Origin: Caprella mutica
Taxonomy: Eukaryota > Arthropoda > Malacostraca > Amphipoda > Caprellidae
DNA length: 64,000 nucleotides
Direction of reading: 5' to 3'
Assembly: GCA_947561585.1 (NCBI GenBank)
Contig: CANNZV010001430.1
Coordinates: 91,079-155,078 of the forward strand
A program made the position numbers and the translations under genes. Under the pieces are notes generated by a model. It saw only the letters and a list, made by a program, of their open reading frames with translations, had not been told where the DNA came from and made no database searches. This document shows positions 21,393-34,825 of the stretch, piece after piece (the first letter of the stretch is position 1; each line of letters opens with the position of its first letter).

Positions 21393-22990
21393 AGAAGTAA
21401 ATTCTTCAAAAATGCTCAATATAGTTTGTTAACTATAATATCATTTAAGTTTTTGCTATCTTTATGATACATCAATAATAAAATGAGAATTACTTCTATT
21501 GAAACTACTAACTATTTATAAATAGATGATATATAATTAAATATAAACAGACTCCCAAATGAAGTTATTGAGACCACATCTTTGTAAATGTTTGCAGTGT
21601 AATTTTTAGGCAATGTCAGGTGGACTGAAGTTCCCCGTTTTATCGAGAGATGGAGTGGGCACAGAAAAGATTATTCTGAAATCTGATTATTGGTGTCCCC
21701 AAACAATTTCAGGAAATGCAGTTTGGGTTTACGTGTCATGGAAGAGATGACAGATGCTGTGAAATTAAAGACAGTAGCATTTCTATCCACTCAGTCGTTA
21801 GCTATTGGATAACTTTTTATTCTAATCTATCGCAGAGAAAACTTAGTTAGCAGTCAGACATTCAAAAAGATGAGATGGTAAAATTTTTCTCTAAATAATA
21901 TTATCCCGAACGTACGTGAACAATAACAAAATTTCTTTTGAAATTTTTTATAAAAAATAATCGAAAATTACTTCATCATATTTGACCAGGCAAAAAGTTA
22001 TTTATTAGTTAATCAAAATAACGCTTCAAAATAAATTGTGAATAACGTGACCAGAGACTATTTACGCTCCAGGTTTCCCTTTGAGAAATGACCTGAAAAA
22101 TTATCAGTTCTGAACTACAGTAGTTAAAATATTTCACATGAAAATTGCACGCATACTTTCTTAATCCAATGCATATGCGTCATTGTATTTCTAATCCATG
22201 AAATATTATTAGAGGAGCACATAATATAATGACAAATATATATTTACGCAGTAGTATAACATTTCACTGTTTATTTTGCCTTTGCGAGTAGCTCACAAGT
22301 CTTACATTTTATTTCATTTCTTGAAACTCTTGCGACCAATTTGATGGTTCTCATTCCATTCTTACCACGTACGTGAATCAGTTTGCAGCAGGGATATAGA
22401 GGCCTATTGGCATTTAACTCACAGTTCAAACTAATCTTTATTTGGTCCATAAAACATAATGAGCAAACTTTGCTGTTAATTTTTGAGGAAAGAAAAGCAT
22501 GAAGGGAGAAGCTGAGCATTAAATCTCAGTAGCTGCAAGGAAGTGAACTCATTGCATCGAATGTTTGATGTCGGTTGTATACCATTACAGTTACTGATAA
22601 CAATGACATAATAAATATATGGTTAATGGATATCTGAATGAAACATATATAACATTCACCCAATTATTTATATAATTGTTTATTTGACATACATTGTAAT
22701 TTAATAACACTTTATTTGTTTAACTTATCTGTTTATATTCTGATAATATCCTCTACTTCTGTACATGATGCTTTGTCTAGAAAAACCTAATCTATGAATG
22801 AAATGAAAGAATTTACAAATGATTGATACTTACGTAGCTTCAGACCCTCCTCTCCATTACACACAAGGAACTAACTCCAAAGAATTCTTTTTCCTGCACT
22901 GTGATGCATGTTTATCCTTCCTAAAAGGAAGAACTACGAATGTTCAAACTATTCAGGACATTGAATTGAAATGAGTTGAAAGTCAAGTAA
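21393..22990. other. AT-rich stretch, nothing recognised
   Basis: A slightly GC-richer patch at 21600-21780 has no recognisable coding or repeat content. An 82-codon minus-strand frame at 22271-22519 shows no motif. Confidence 0.45.
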
Positions 22991-22997
22991 ATCTTTT

Positions 22998-23915
22998 CAG
23001 GTTTGAACCCTTGTTGTTTAGATTACAGGTAGCTGATGCAGAGTAACAAGACTTAAGAACATAAGGTTTCGAACCGTTGTTGTTTAGATTACAGGTAGTT
23101 GATGCAAAGTAACAAGCCTTAAGAACATAAGATTCGAACCGTTGTTGTTTAGATTACAGGTAGTTGATGCAAAGTAACAAGCCTTAAGAACATAAGGTTT
23201 CGAACCGTTGTTGTTTAGATTACAGGTAGCTGATGCAGAGTAACAAGCCTCAAGAACATAATGTTTCGAACCCTTGTTGTTTAGATTACAGGTAGCTGAT
23301 GCAGAGTAACAAGACTTAAGAACATAATGTTCCGAACCCTTGTTGTTTAGATTACAGGTAGCTGATGCAGAGTAACAAGACTTAAGAACATAAGGTTTTG
23401 AACCCTTGTTGTTTAGATTACAGGTAGTTGATGCAGAGTAACAAGCCTTAAGAACATAATGTTTCGAACCCTTGTTGTTTAGATTACAGGTAGCTGATGC
23501 AGAGTAACAAGACTTAAGAACATAATGTTCCGAACCCTTGTTGTTTAGATTACAGGTAGCTGATGCAGAGTAACAAGACTTAAGAACATAAGGTTTCGAA
23601 CTCTTGTTGTTTAGATTACAGGTAGTTGATGCAGAGTAACAAGACTTAAGAACATAATCTTTCGAACCCTTGTTGTTTAGATTACAGGTAGCTGATGCAG
23701 AGTAACAAGACTTAAGAACATAATGTTCCGAACCCTTGTTGTTTAGATTACAGGTAGTTGATGCAAAGTAACAAGACTTAAGAACATAATGTTTCGAACC
23801 CTTGTTTTTTAGATTACAGGTAGTTGATGCAGAGTAACAAGACTTAAGAACATAATGTTCCGAACCCTTGTTGTTTAGATTGCAGGTGCTGATGAAGAGT
23901 GACAAGACTTATGAA
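22998..23915. repeat. Minisatellite, 66-bp unit, about 14 copies
   Basis: The block TTGTTGTTTAGATTACAGGT recurs every 66 bp (for example at 23011 and 23077), followed by TGATGCAGAGTAACAAG and CTTAAGAACATAA. One unit near 23132 lost 1 bp. Because 66 is a multiple of three, the minus strand stays open for over 250 codons with a 22-residue repeat containing CNLNNKGS and YVLKSCY. That frame has no proper start context or domain and is disrupted by the 1-bp loss. I treat it as a non-coding satellite. Confidence 0.93.
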
Positions 23916-24297
23916 TATAAAATTATAATATTTTCCTGAATATTCTCAATTGATGGTAATACTTGATTGCTAGTCGTAACATTGAAATTGTTATTAAATT
24001 CAATTTGATATATTAATCAAATGATTGATATAGATCAGTTTCCCAATATTATTTCCATTACAAGTGAATTCCCTTGCTTCAGTTACAGTACGTTTATCTT
24101 TTTTATATTTTATTTCACAGTGTTTGTCGAGTGTATAACTTTGGTTAAGTTGGAATGAGTGAAGTTTTTGGTGCAAAATAGAAGTAAAAGACACTAATTG
24201 GGTGGTAATATCATTTAGTCTCTTTAACTTTCTGTGGGTAGAAACTACGGATGCTGAAACTGCATAGAAGCTGCACTAAAACTGCATCGAAACTGCT

Positions 24298-24655
24298 AAA
24301 AATACAGCACATGCCACAAATAGAGGAGAAAGTACAACACTTGCCACAAATAAAGGAGAGAGTACATCACTTGCCACAAATAAAGGAGAAAGTACAACAC
24401 ATGCCACAAATAGATGAGAAAGTACAACACTTGCCACAAATAAAGGAGAAAGTACAACACTTCCCACAAATAAAGGAGAAAGTACAACACTTGCCACAAA
24501 TAAAGGAGAAAGTACAACACTTGCCACAAATAAAGGAGAAAGTACAACACTTGCCACAAATAAAGGAGAAAGTACAACACTTGATACAAATAAAGGAGAA
24601 AGTACAACACTTGCCACAAATACAGGAGAAAGTACAACACTTGACACAAGTTTCT
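24298..24655. repeat. Minisatellite, 30-bp unit, about 12 copies
   Basis: AGTACAACACTTGCCACAAA plus TAAAGGAGAA repeats with little divergence. A short GAAACTGCAT(C)-like simple repeat precedes it (24255-24297). The 30-bp period leaves several frames open on both strands (10-residue repeats), which is expected from the period and is not evidence of a protein. Confidence 0.93.
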
Positions 24656-24659
24656 CTCA

Positions 24660-26440
24660 TAAAATGTTTCTGTTGCTGAAGAATTTGTAACACAAATACA
24701 ATATCTCATTTTGTTGATGCTAACAAAAACAATATACTATCAATAGTTTACTAAATATTTTTTTATAATCAATGATTAAATTTTTCTAATTTCTAATATT
24801 TTTCAAACTTGCTATATATATTTTTTTCTAATTTCTAGACGAATGTTTAAAATTTGCAATCCTAATGTAAAGTTAAGTGAACTTTATTCTGATTTTCCTT
24901 ATACTTATGCGAAAAATAAAATTGTCGATTTTTTCTACTTTTTATCTCTCACAGAAATGTTGCTTGAAAATAATTCATTCATTTGTTACTGTTGTAGATT
25001 TTTATATATTTATTTCTATATATACTTATCTTCTTATATGCGAACTGAAAGTGTTTTCAGTGATTATTATGTTCATTCAAAGTAGAGTATCAATAACTTG
25101 TAAATTAGTACAAGTTTTGCTAAGTATAACTAAAGAAGTGGATTGTGATCGGATTATCTCGAGTGAGAGCGGACTGCGATTAGGTGAACCTTTAAGTAGA
25201 TACACTTATTGATATTAAATACACTATGAAATACACCTAAGAGTAATACTTAGGATATACATTAAATATAATTATTTATAGTATTGAATATTGAATACAC
25301 AGTAATCGAATAGTTAATAATTATGTTATACACCTTTTTGCCTTTCAAAAACATAAATGTTTTTAAAAACTTAATTATTTAATCTAATTTAAGATTTTCA
25401 TTTATAGGATGTATGATTTTTACATGTTATGTTACGATTATTGAAAACAAAATATATTATCATTTCTACTCTTGAAGCATAAATTGAAGTCGTCTTCATA
25501 TCTTTTCATTATTAGTAAAAAGTAATATATTTGAATCTCAAATACATGTGAGGAGATTCAACTAATCCCAAATGATAATTATTAACCATTACTGAAAATC
25601 CCACCGCTGCCACAACCTAAGCTTTTTTTTTCATTCTAAAAAAAATATCTTCATAGACACATTTTAATATATATTATCAGTACAAGTTTTCTTCACTCTT
25701 ACATCACAAAATAGTAATTCACAATATTCTATTTTGTATTCTTATGATACATGGGGAGTAAGAGAAACTTCGTAATAACTGCCAAAGCTCTGTCCATAAA
25801 TAAGGCAGAGTCTGTGAAATTGATATGGAGCTCTATTGGCAAACGATATCAACAGACAGCAACTTTGAGCTGTGAGGGGTGCAGGGAATTAAAAATGTTG
25901 TGATGGGTGCCAAACTCTGTCGATTGTCTGCTTATTAATATTTTAGAACTTTGAAGTGGAAATCGAACGTGTCTTAATAATTGTGATAAATTTCGGTTCA
26001 ATATTTACTGGAAATATATATTATAAATTTATCTATTTTTCTTAAGTTTGTAAGCAATAGAAATGGTTCGTACTGAAGTGTCAGTGTGGAATTAACTTGT
26101 TTAATAATGTTCATATTTTGTTGATTTTAGCTGATTTTTTTTTATTATATACAATGATACAGGACACTTTGAATTAATAATTTAGCAAAGTGTAAAAACA
26201 ATAGACAATAGGATAGATCATCACAATATAAAAAAAAGGATATATGGCTGATGATAAATTGTTAGTTGATTTTTTACTATATTTTATTCAGTCTTTTAGT
26301 TAGTTGCGGTCATATACTTGGTCCCTTTTGAGCTAATTTAATTGCTTGTCAAAAGGACTGCTAGTTAGAGAGATTGATAGTGAATCTGCAAGAAATGAGA
26401 CGTGAATCAATGAGCGTACGGAGGCAATTCATCAGCTAGT
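24660..26440. other. AT-rich stretch, nothing recognised
   Basis: Overlapping hydrophobic frames at 24843-25212 are AT-driven and lack motifs. A moderately GC-richer patch at 25740-25930 is unrecognised. Confidence 0.45.
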
Positions 26441-26605
26441 CACAATCTCATAAAAGCTGATGTAGGAGACCAAGAGGGGATACAGACTGTGCTTTGCAAT
26501 CTCAGAAAAGCTGATGTAGGAGACCAAGAGGTGATACAGACTGTGCTTTACAATCTCAAAAAAGCTGATGTAGGAGATCAAGAGTAGATACAGACTGTGT
26601 TCTCT
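26441..26605. repeat. Minisatellite, 54-55-bp unit, 3 copies
   Basis: CAATCTCA(T/G/A)AAAAGCTGATG starts at 26442, 26497 and 26551, each followed by TAGGAGA(C/T)CAAGAG and GATACAGACTGTG. A 70-codon minus-strand frame here is a by-product. Confidence 0.88.
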
Positions 26606-29083
26606 ATTCTCTAAGTATTTGCCTAAAACAGTCCCACTCTTCAAATAACATTAATTTGCTTTTGATAATTTTAAAGATTATTTCTCACATTCAGTTACGT
26701 CCAAAATGACTAAGAATGCATGGATATTTTATTTGTTCCAATATTTTTTACTTAGGAGAGTGAAGGACATCTTCAGAAGTTCAATAAAGTTCGACAGGTG
26801 GAAAATGAGACGTGAAATGAAGAGGAAAATCCTGGAATGAACACAAGGAAGAAATTACACTTTCTTGTGGTGATAGAAAGTACTGAATTCAGTTAAAAGC
26901 ATTGAATAACGAAATTGAAAGTCAAACTAAAGTGCCAAGTAAGTACATATGGTTGTTTAATAATGGTGGAGGTAATTATTAATGTTCAGACAGATATTTT
27001 CAATTAGACAATTCAATTAACCTCTTCAATATCATAAATATATTACATTCAGCCATGATTGTATGAACATTTATTTATTTGTTCATTGAATATTATAAAC
27101 CAAATCGGCAATAAATATGAGATTGAGGACTAAAATAAATCCTTTCGATTTGAATGGATTAATCAATTACCACTTTTGTGATGCACTCGACTGAATTCAT
27201 CAAAGCGATAGCAAATTAATTTGGAAGTTTTATGACTCTAATTCGTCCTGCTAGTAATTTTGATGCCATCGTTTTTCTTTTTCCCATAATGATAATAACC
27301 ATGAACTAATGGAGGTGAAGTCAAACAATTTACGATAGAAAATTATGTGGTGTCCTCTTTTAATAATTGAAATTTGATAATAATAGGTATCTATCTTGTA
27401 ACGGTCTCCTAATAGTCTCCTAACAGGTCATCATGCAAGTTCATCACCTCATCACCTGTTGCATCTATCTGCATTGTCACATCACTTATCATAAAGCAAA
27501 CACAGTTAATGTTCATTGATGCGTGTTTTAGCAGCTTTTCGTTACACTAAATTAGTGTAAGGAGGAGAGAATTGTATATCTAACTTTTATTATAACTTCG
27601 TGATCCTCTATAGAATGTACCAACTGGGATAACATTTCCCATAAAGTTCATTTAGTTACGCACAACTTTACGAGAAATGAAAATGGCGAAGCTGTAACTC
27701 TTAATACTTAGATAGATTTGTAACCTCCAGCGCTTTACTTCCTTCGACATATTAATTTCGATTTATCTTTTTATGCAAGAAAGAAGCTCCGCTAGAATTT
27801 CCTTTCTAATAACCACTAAATAAACTCACAAAAATAGTTTTTGTTCATAATTTAGCAAGTTATTCTGAATTAAAAAAATTTTCATTTAAAACGACAATAT
27901 TCCTGAAGCTCTATTTACTGAGATTGTTTTTTAGTTTCTCTCTTTTATACGTTATTCAAACTTCTACATTAAAACTGTTGGTATTATGAACTAGTTTGTC
28001 TAGGCAAGGTAAAGTTTTTTTTTTTTACCTAAATTACTCAATGTGAAGCATAAAACACATTTTTATCTCCATTAAGTGATAATTATTTATATATCAATTA
28101 TATGCTTTTGTTTGGAATATGTGAACCTATCTTTTCTTTCTTCAATAATCTTCGCTTTAGGTATTATGTTTCGTTATATATTAATCGTAATCCTTCTATC
28201 TATTTAAGGACATTTGTTCAAATATCTCTACAGTCATAGTTTGTTAGAATAATAATAATAATGAAATTTTGAATATGTGTTCATCTGAATTTTTATTATA
28301 TTTTCTACTGATCCACTTTCTATAAAGAAAACATTTACTCATAAAAACTACTTCTCTTCGTCATTTAAGTTAAGGTCTTAAAAAAGTAGAGTTTAATTAT
28401 TGGTCATTTATTTTAATGACAATTAAGTATAAAAGTATTATTTAATAAAACAACATTATTATTACATTTCTCTATTTAATAATAACACACACCAATTGTA
28501 ATGCATAGTGAAATTGACCTTCAACCTGAATATTGTAATTGTATCACACAAAGTATATTTGATATTCCTATATAAGTTTGCATTATTCATTACTATCATT
28601 AACCAAAGTAATGAGTTTAGCAAGTCACATCTGTGTTGTACTGCGACAAAAAACTTTATACTTTTTCACAACCAGTCTATTTGCCTTTCAGTTACCATCA
28701 GTACCGATTGTAGCGACTGTAATTCCACTGAATTTGATATGTAATACATTGAGTCTTATCTGCTAACCTAATCCTGATAATCCAACTCAGGGAAATGAAC
28801 TATCCAAAGAACAGAATATTCTGAAATGATCAGCCTGACATGTTCTTCATTTCCCATCATACAAATGGTGTCCTGTAAGAACTAAATTCATTTTTAGTTA
28901 GTTAGTTTAATTGCCGTATTTAGTAATTATTATTTGATAGCAGCATTTGAGGAGCACCTGAAAACATTATGTCACTTCAGTCTACAATTTTAGGAATAAA
29001 GTGAACAACGCATGGGGTTTTTGAGATATTTTTCCTATGATATAAGTCTCTATTTATACAGTGCTGCAAGCATACTGTTTTTA
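26606..29083. other. Long AT-rich stretch, nothing recognised
   Basis: No gene or repeat could be supported. Short poly-T and AT runs are frequent. Confidence 0.45.
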
Positions 29084-29480
29084 AGGGTAACTCTCATGTG
29101 ATTAATCAATCAAAAAGGAAGTGGAGCCAACTGAAAGCAAAGCACTGAACCCTTATTTCTCTGCCCCCTGGTTGTTCCTCCCACCATATAGGTATGAGTT
29201 GAATTAATTTATATTTCAAATAATGGGAGCTTTGAATACCTCAATAAAGATGGCTGTGGTGTAGTTTGTGTGCATTCGCTAATTTGTTGTACTGCACATT
29301 TATTTATTGTTTAATTACCCTAAGATTGAGTTCCATGGGTGACACAACTTATTGGTTAATCTCCATAGCCAATTAATGAGTTAGTTTTCTTACAAGTATT
29401 ATTAAAAAAACTTATCCGTAATTAACAATATTTTTTGAACTAACTATTAATCATTTCATTTCTGACCTTAGAGGTGCAAC
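29084..29480 (-). mobile_element. Interspersed repeat family M2, reverse-oriented copy
   Basis: Read on the minus strand it has the same block order as the copies at 41085 and 58437: a TTAGAG start, TACGGATAAG, TAACTCATTAATTGGCTATGG, a GGGTAATTAAAC region, then GGAGGAACAACCAGGGG and a TTGGCTCCACTTCC end. It is diverged but collinear. Confidence 0.5.
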
Positions 29481-30150
29481 CTAGCATTTTATTTATCAAT
29501 ATTTTTGAACAAAATTCATAAATATAGTGGAATATAGAATTTCGTAAGTGTGATATCAAAGAACATTTTATTCTAAATAAAAGTTTTAATTTAATTTCAA
29601 AATTTAAATTAGAATTCTCTTCGACTCACTAAAATGTTTCTTTATTTTTCAATACAAAAGATAGCAACCGTTATAGTGGCTTTCATAGTCCGTGTAGTGC
29701 TCAAGGAGTTGTTTCACAAATATACAGTAAGTGTACTCTACTTCCTTTCACATAATCATTTCATTCTTATCCACTTTGTATATAATTCTCACTTGAGTAA
29801 ACCTAAGACACAGCAAATTACTACATCAAGTGAAAAAGCCCGACCGCTTGTGTCTCAAATTGGACAACATTATTGTCTTTGGATATTTTTACCGCTCTTC
29901 TAATTTCCTTCCTCATCTCTTATGTAATTAAACCATCCAGAGGCAAACAATTAGAACATGAATTACACCATGAAAAGATTACCAGACTTCTTGAGCACTG
30001 AAATAATACGGTTATTATTTTGCTTGGATTCTTCTTCATATTTTTTGTTTTAGGTTCTCAAACATTTAACAATTACTTTGATTATTTTTTATTTAAAGCA
30101 ACAATATTTTTCCATTAATAACAAGATTTATTTAGTATATTATAAATATT
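29481..30150. other. AT-rich stretch, nothing recognised
   Basis: The 89-codon frame at 29634-29903 has no recognisable content. No repeat match was noted. Confidence 0.4.
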
Positions 30151-30648
30151 AACCCTAATGAGTTCGACGTTCAGAATGTATCGAAAGGCTTTACTACGTG
30201 TATAAATAACATTTGTCTTATTTTATAAACTTAAGGCAATGTTTTTGATACAAGTTTTATACAAGTTGTTAGTATATATATATAATAAACTAATGTATAT
30301 CTTATTTCAAGAAAAAATACTGAACACATAAGGAGAAATAATTAGATAGGTATATAAGAAATTGGCAGCTGAGTGAGTAGAGCAGTGATTGGGTGGAAGA
30401 GAGGGTGTGTTTCTCGCACGTGTATATGTTCTTCATGAAAACTTAGGATACACATTACAAAAAACCACATTACAATTAATTTCCTAATTTACGTGAAACA
30501 TTTTTAACCTTTTATAACAAGAATATGATTGGTATTTATGTAGGAATGAAGTCAAGAAAGTTCGATAAATTTAAATGATTGACATGAAAGATATAAAGTA
30601 ATTTAATGAGAAAGTGCTTATAAAACACACATCAAACTCATTATGTTT
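30151..30648 (+). mobile_element. MITE family M1, copy c, full length
   Basis: The left end AACCCTAATGAGTTCGACG and the right end (complement of ATCAAACTCATTATGTTT) form the M1 inverted termini. The interior is collinear with copy a (ATACAAGTT, TAGTATATATAT, AAGGAGAAATAA, TTGGCAGCTGAG, CAGTGATTGGGTGG). The central hairpin of copies a and d is degraded on one side here. Non-coding. Confidence 0.75.
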
Positions 30649-31456
30649 AAAAATCATATTTAACAAATTTTTTCGAAACAATTAATTCTTTTGAATCAAT
30701 TAATATAGCCTACCAGATCCCCAATTGGACTGCTGACCAAACCTTAGGAGAATAATGCATGTAGTATTTACCCGGAGTGGAGTTTGCCGAGTAACCCGAG
30801 TGACCATGCGGCATGACTGACTATATTGTTCGGTTCGTGAAATGATAGTTTCATAATTTTTTCTACTATTAATTCATATGTTTGTTTCGTTTAGTGTTTT
30901 CCGGGTATTTCATCGATATAAGAATTATGTCTTAACAATGAAAACTTTTAGGATAAAAAATAAAACATTTGTTAAGGCGAGCATAAATATTTGAAGTAAC
31001 TTCAACATTTTGAATATAGTCACAGACTTGAGGACACCATTATGAGATTGAAAACTATTAGAATATTCTTTGGAAACTCATACAAAGTAATGTGGAAACT
31101 TTTGTAACCAAATATGTTTCATTAATAAAGTATGAAGAAGTTGGTATATACCTATATATACAGAGGTTTATTTTGCTATATTAATATTATGATATAATTA
31201 GATACAATTTAGATAATAATATCACAATCTCTGTTCAATTGAACGTAACAAACTAGTTACTGAACTATTAGTTGAATTACTAATCACCACCATTTTTATT
31301 GACAATTTTCTTTAAATTATGTTGATGATATAAGATGTAATTCATATTTAACCACAAGTGCTGATAGAACAGCATCCAAAATAATATCTTACTTAATTAT
31401 AATCATTTCTAATATTCAAGTAAATATAAATTAAATTTAATTAGCCACTTATACCT
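30649..31456. other. AT-rich stretch, nothing recognised
   Basis: No gene or repeat could be supported. Confidence 0.4.
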
Positions 31457-31659
31457 ATTTTGTTTCTAAAGATTGACTTATCAAATGATGAAAGTTCAAA
31501 ACATTTACTGTACATGAAATAACTATTTTCTTTTTATAGATTAACTTACCAAATAATGAAAATTCAAATATTTTCTGTACATGGAATAACTATTTTGTTT
31601 CTAAAGATTAACTTACCAAATAATGATAGTTCAAAACATTTTCAGTATATGGAATAACT
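31457..31659. repeat. Minisatellite, about 68-bp unit, 3 copies
   Basis: ATTTTGTTTCTAAAGATTAA, CTTACCAAATAATGA, TTCAAAACATTTTCTGTA and ATGGAATAACT recur in order three times with point differences. Confidence 0.85.
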
Positions 31660-31800
31660 GGCTTCATCTAATATTCCATTGGCAATTAAATGTTCGTACA
31701 TTAAATGTGAAGCTGCAGTTTAGAATCCAAACTAATTGTTCAATTAGTATAAATTTGATAGAGGAGCAAAATGATATCATTGCTCTAAAATGAGATGAAA

Positions 31801-31920
31801 GATAGTCTCTCCGCTTAGGATATCGTCCTGCAGAAAAAATGATAGTCTCTTCGTTTATGATATCGTCCAGCAGAATAAAAGATAGTCTCTCCATTTAGGA
31901 TATCTCCGTGCAGAATAAAA
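31801..31920. repeat. Minisatellite, 40-bp unit, 3 copies
   Basis: GATAGTCTCT starts exactly at 31801, 31841 and 31881. Each unit continues with TTAGGATATCGTCC and GCAGAATAAAA or variants. It lies about 140 bp from the 68-bp array and is unrelated to it. Confidence 0.88.
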
Positions 31921-34682
31921 GTGTTGCTTCGAATCTAAAAACATCCAATTCGATTCTCTTGCATAGCAGATCGAATTTTCTTATTTTCTTGTTTTCTTTT
32001 CGGTAAGAATAAATATGTTTGCTTTCAAAGAGAGATAGACAAAAAGAAAGAACATCTTAGTCACTCTTTTTTTCTCCATCTTTTATATAGTAAGAATGGA
32101 ATACAATTTAATTTGATTTTGAATTTTCAGTACCTATGAAGGGAACTTGTGTCTAATTTCATTTTAAAATTCAGTCGAAACCGAACAAGAATGTTAATTT
32201 AGATCTAATTTCTTCAAATTAGATATACAAAATTTCCTTTTGTTTTGGAGTTTATATATCATTTATTGTATCTTTCTAGTATTGAATTTCTGTATTGATT
32301 AAAATAATTGTGCACAGAATGCAGCATTCAAACATATCAATAAATTACCTCTAATTTTTGAAGAAATGCCTTATGCTGTTTTTAATGAAGGATTAATGAA
32401 TGGTAGGTAGTGTGATTTATATCCAATGAAAATCTATGTTATCTATTTTTTGAGTCAATAAATAACATATTCCAATTCGGTGCACCTTTTCCTTCGATTC
32501 ACCACTGCTACAAACACTCAGTGTGTCTTCTAGTGAAAGTGGCCAGCATGAGGAAAGAGTGGAACATAAAATTTACTGTGAAATACATTCGAATGAACCA
32601 TCATTGGTATAAAGTGCTTAGGCATTTGTGATATGCCCCAATTATCTACATGGATATTTCTTATATATCTAATTATGCATGAGAGGGCTAGTCAAAGTGA
32701 TTCAATTTAACCCTACAAACTATGTTTTTTTTTTTGAAAGAATAAGCCATAATCTGGTTAATTCTTTTCATATCGAGAATATTCATCATTCTGATGATGT
32801 TTAATTATAAAATGAATTATATTACCTTTTTTCATAATTAATGTACACAATCACTTATAGTTATCATTTACTGTTAAATAATACTGAGTATACGACTTCT
32901 CCTTCGTATTTGGTTTTCCTTGAAAATTAACTTCTAGGTTCGCCTTTTATGTTTTATGTGCCACATATAGAATAGTTTGAACTGAGGAAGAATGCATTGG
33001 AGTGTTGCTTAAAAACTGCATTCAATGTTTTTTGGTAAGAATAGTTGTGAAGCAATATGAATTTTAAAACTATCAATGAAACAAAATTTAAATGAAGATA
33101 TGTTTTAATAAAGCTTCTATGTTACCATTTATTAGATAAATAATTTGTGTCTTTTTTTTCGTGAAATTTTATTTTCCTTTTGTCTCACAGATAAGAGAAA
33201 TAATCCTTTTTACTCATTTCAAATCCAGTCAATCTAAACACCTGAAAACAGAGTAGAACGTCATTAAAGGCAGTATAAAATTGGTAATTAGTTCGTAATG
33301 AAAATATAATGTATTTTGTATTTCTGAATCAATAAATTATTGGGAAATTTATTATCGACTAACCGTCTAGTGCTTCAATGTATTGTCAAGCAATGAAAAC
33401 GTGATTGTATTTTTTCTTAAACCACAAACATTTCAGATTTTTTGATTCCTTATCGGATATGTCTGACGGGACACAATATACTATAACGTTTTGATTCTGT
33501 TAATAAAGTATGATCGAATCACTTATTGTAACAGATAGAGAAGCCTTTTACCATCACTAGTAAATCTTTCTGACATTGGCATTATTCAGAACCAAACTTT
33601 GAAGTAAACACATCACGAACTGTAAAACATTTCCAAATTCTCTTCGGTGTAATATTTGATTCCCCTCTGAAAGCACCTTTATGACCCTCACTGTGCCAGG
33701 AGTATAAGCTGTGCATCTTTGTCCGGTCTTTCTCTTTGTTTGTACATTACTCACAGGAGGTTATTTCAGTTGAATAACTTTATTCTGAGGTGTTGATACT
33801 TACTGTGCATTAGATGTTACTTTACCCACTAATAAAGATAAATATCATATGGAACCTTATCATCAAGATCTTCTACTGTAAGCTCAATTTTATCATTATC
33901 ATTTGATTAACTCTATTAGTCTATAATATAATTCTATTTTTTAGAAGAGTATCTGTTTGGATAATTTTTTTATTGAGGATGTTCTTGTTTATAGTCTCTA
34001 GGATTGGATGTCCACAAGCTTTGAAAAAAAGATGACAATATTTCGAACGCTGAAATGATGATAATGTTTCGAACTTTTCAATTACATATTATTTTAGTAT
34101 ACTTTTTAATTACATCAAATTTAGGTAACCATATCTGTTTTTCGAAAAACTTTCACGAAAGTGATTCGTAAAGGGTCTTCGCTTGTCTCTAACAAAATTC
34201 TCTCACTTCCATCAAAGATTCCATTACTTTAAACACGAAACCTCATCATCATCATTAGGAGAAAAAAGAGAAAACACACGTCTCACATCAGAGGAGAATA
34301 TACTCTCAAATAATTTATTCCTCACTGTACTTTAGAAATAATTAGAGGAATACATTTTGTGAAGTGGTGGATTAGACACGATTTATTTCCGTTTTTATAT
34401 GTTTCACAATTGTAAAGCGTCAGTTTGTCAACAGAGTTTTCGAAAAATGTCAGGCCATTTCAACATTCGTCAAATCTTTATAAAGTTTTCAGTATAAGTG
34501 AAATATTATATATGTATCCATTGCTTGTATATACAAAAGCGAAATCTTAATACTCCGGGATACAGTAATCCGTGTCCGTTTTTATCAGAGTCTATTGCAA
34601 TAAATTAATTGAAGACCATTGCTACTGTAATAACAAACAGAGACATTTTTGTAATGTCTGCTGTCACAATTTTTCATGTGCT
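31921..34682. other. Long AT-rich stretch, nothing recognised
   Basis: About 2.8 kb without a supportable gene. The 65-codon minus-strand frame at 33557-33754 has no motif. Confidence 0.45.
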
Positions 34683-34772
34683 CAATTGTACTGGGCACAA
34701 TTGACATGGGGCACATTGTCTTGAAGCATAATGTTTCTGGGTCCAATTGTCTTGGGTTCAAATGTCTTTCCA
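34683..34772. repeat. Degenerate 15-bp-unit array (CAATTGTCTTGGGTC theme)
   Basis: Six units of 15-16 bp follow each other: CAATTGTACTGGGCA, CAATTGACATGGGGCA, CATTGTCTTGAAGCA, TAATGTTTCTGGGTC, CAATTGTCTTGGGTT and CAAATGTCTTTCCA. The period and the ATTGTC-plus-GG/CC architecture recall the arrays at 544, 48475 and 50490. Confidence 0.75.
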
Positions 34773-34825
34773 CGTATTTTTTACACGTTAAAAACTTAAA
34801 GAATCAGAAAAAATAAGAGAATTCC

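Noticed and set aside
22998..24655. CRISPR-like look of regularly spaced repeats
   Set aside because: The units are contiguous tandem copies with no unique spacers, no cas genes occur, and the rest of the window is animal DNA.
24276..24709. Three long cysteine- or valine-rich minus-strand frames
   Set aside because: All overlap the 30-bp minisatellite and exist because its period is a multiple of three.
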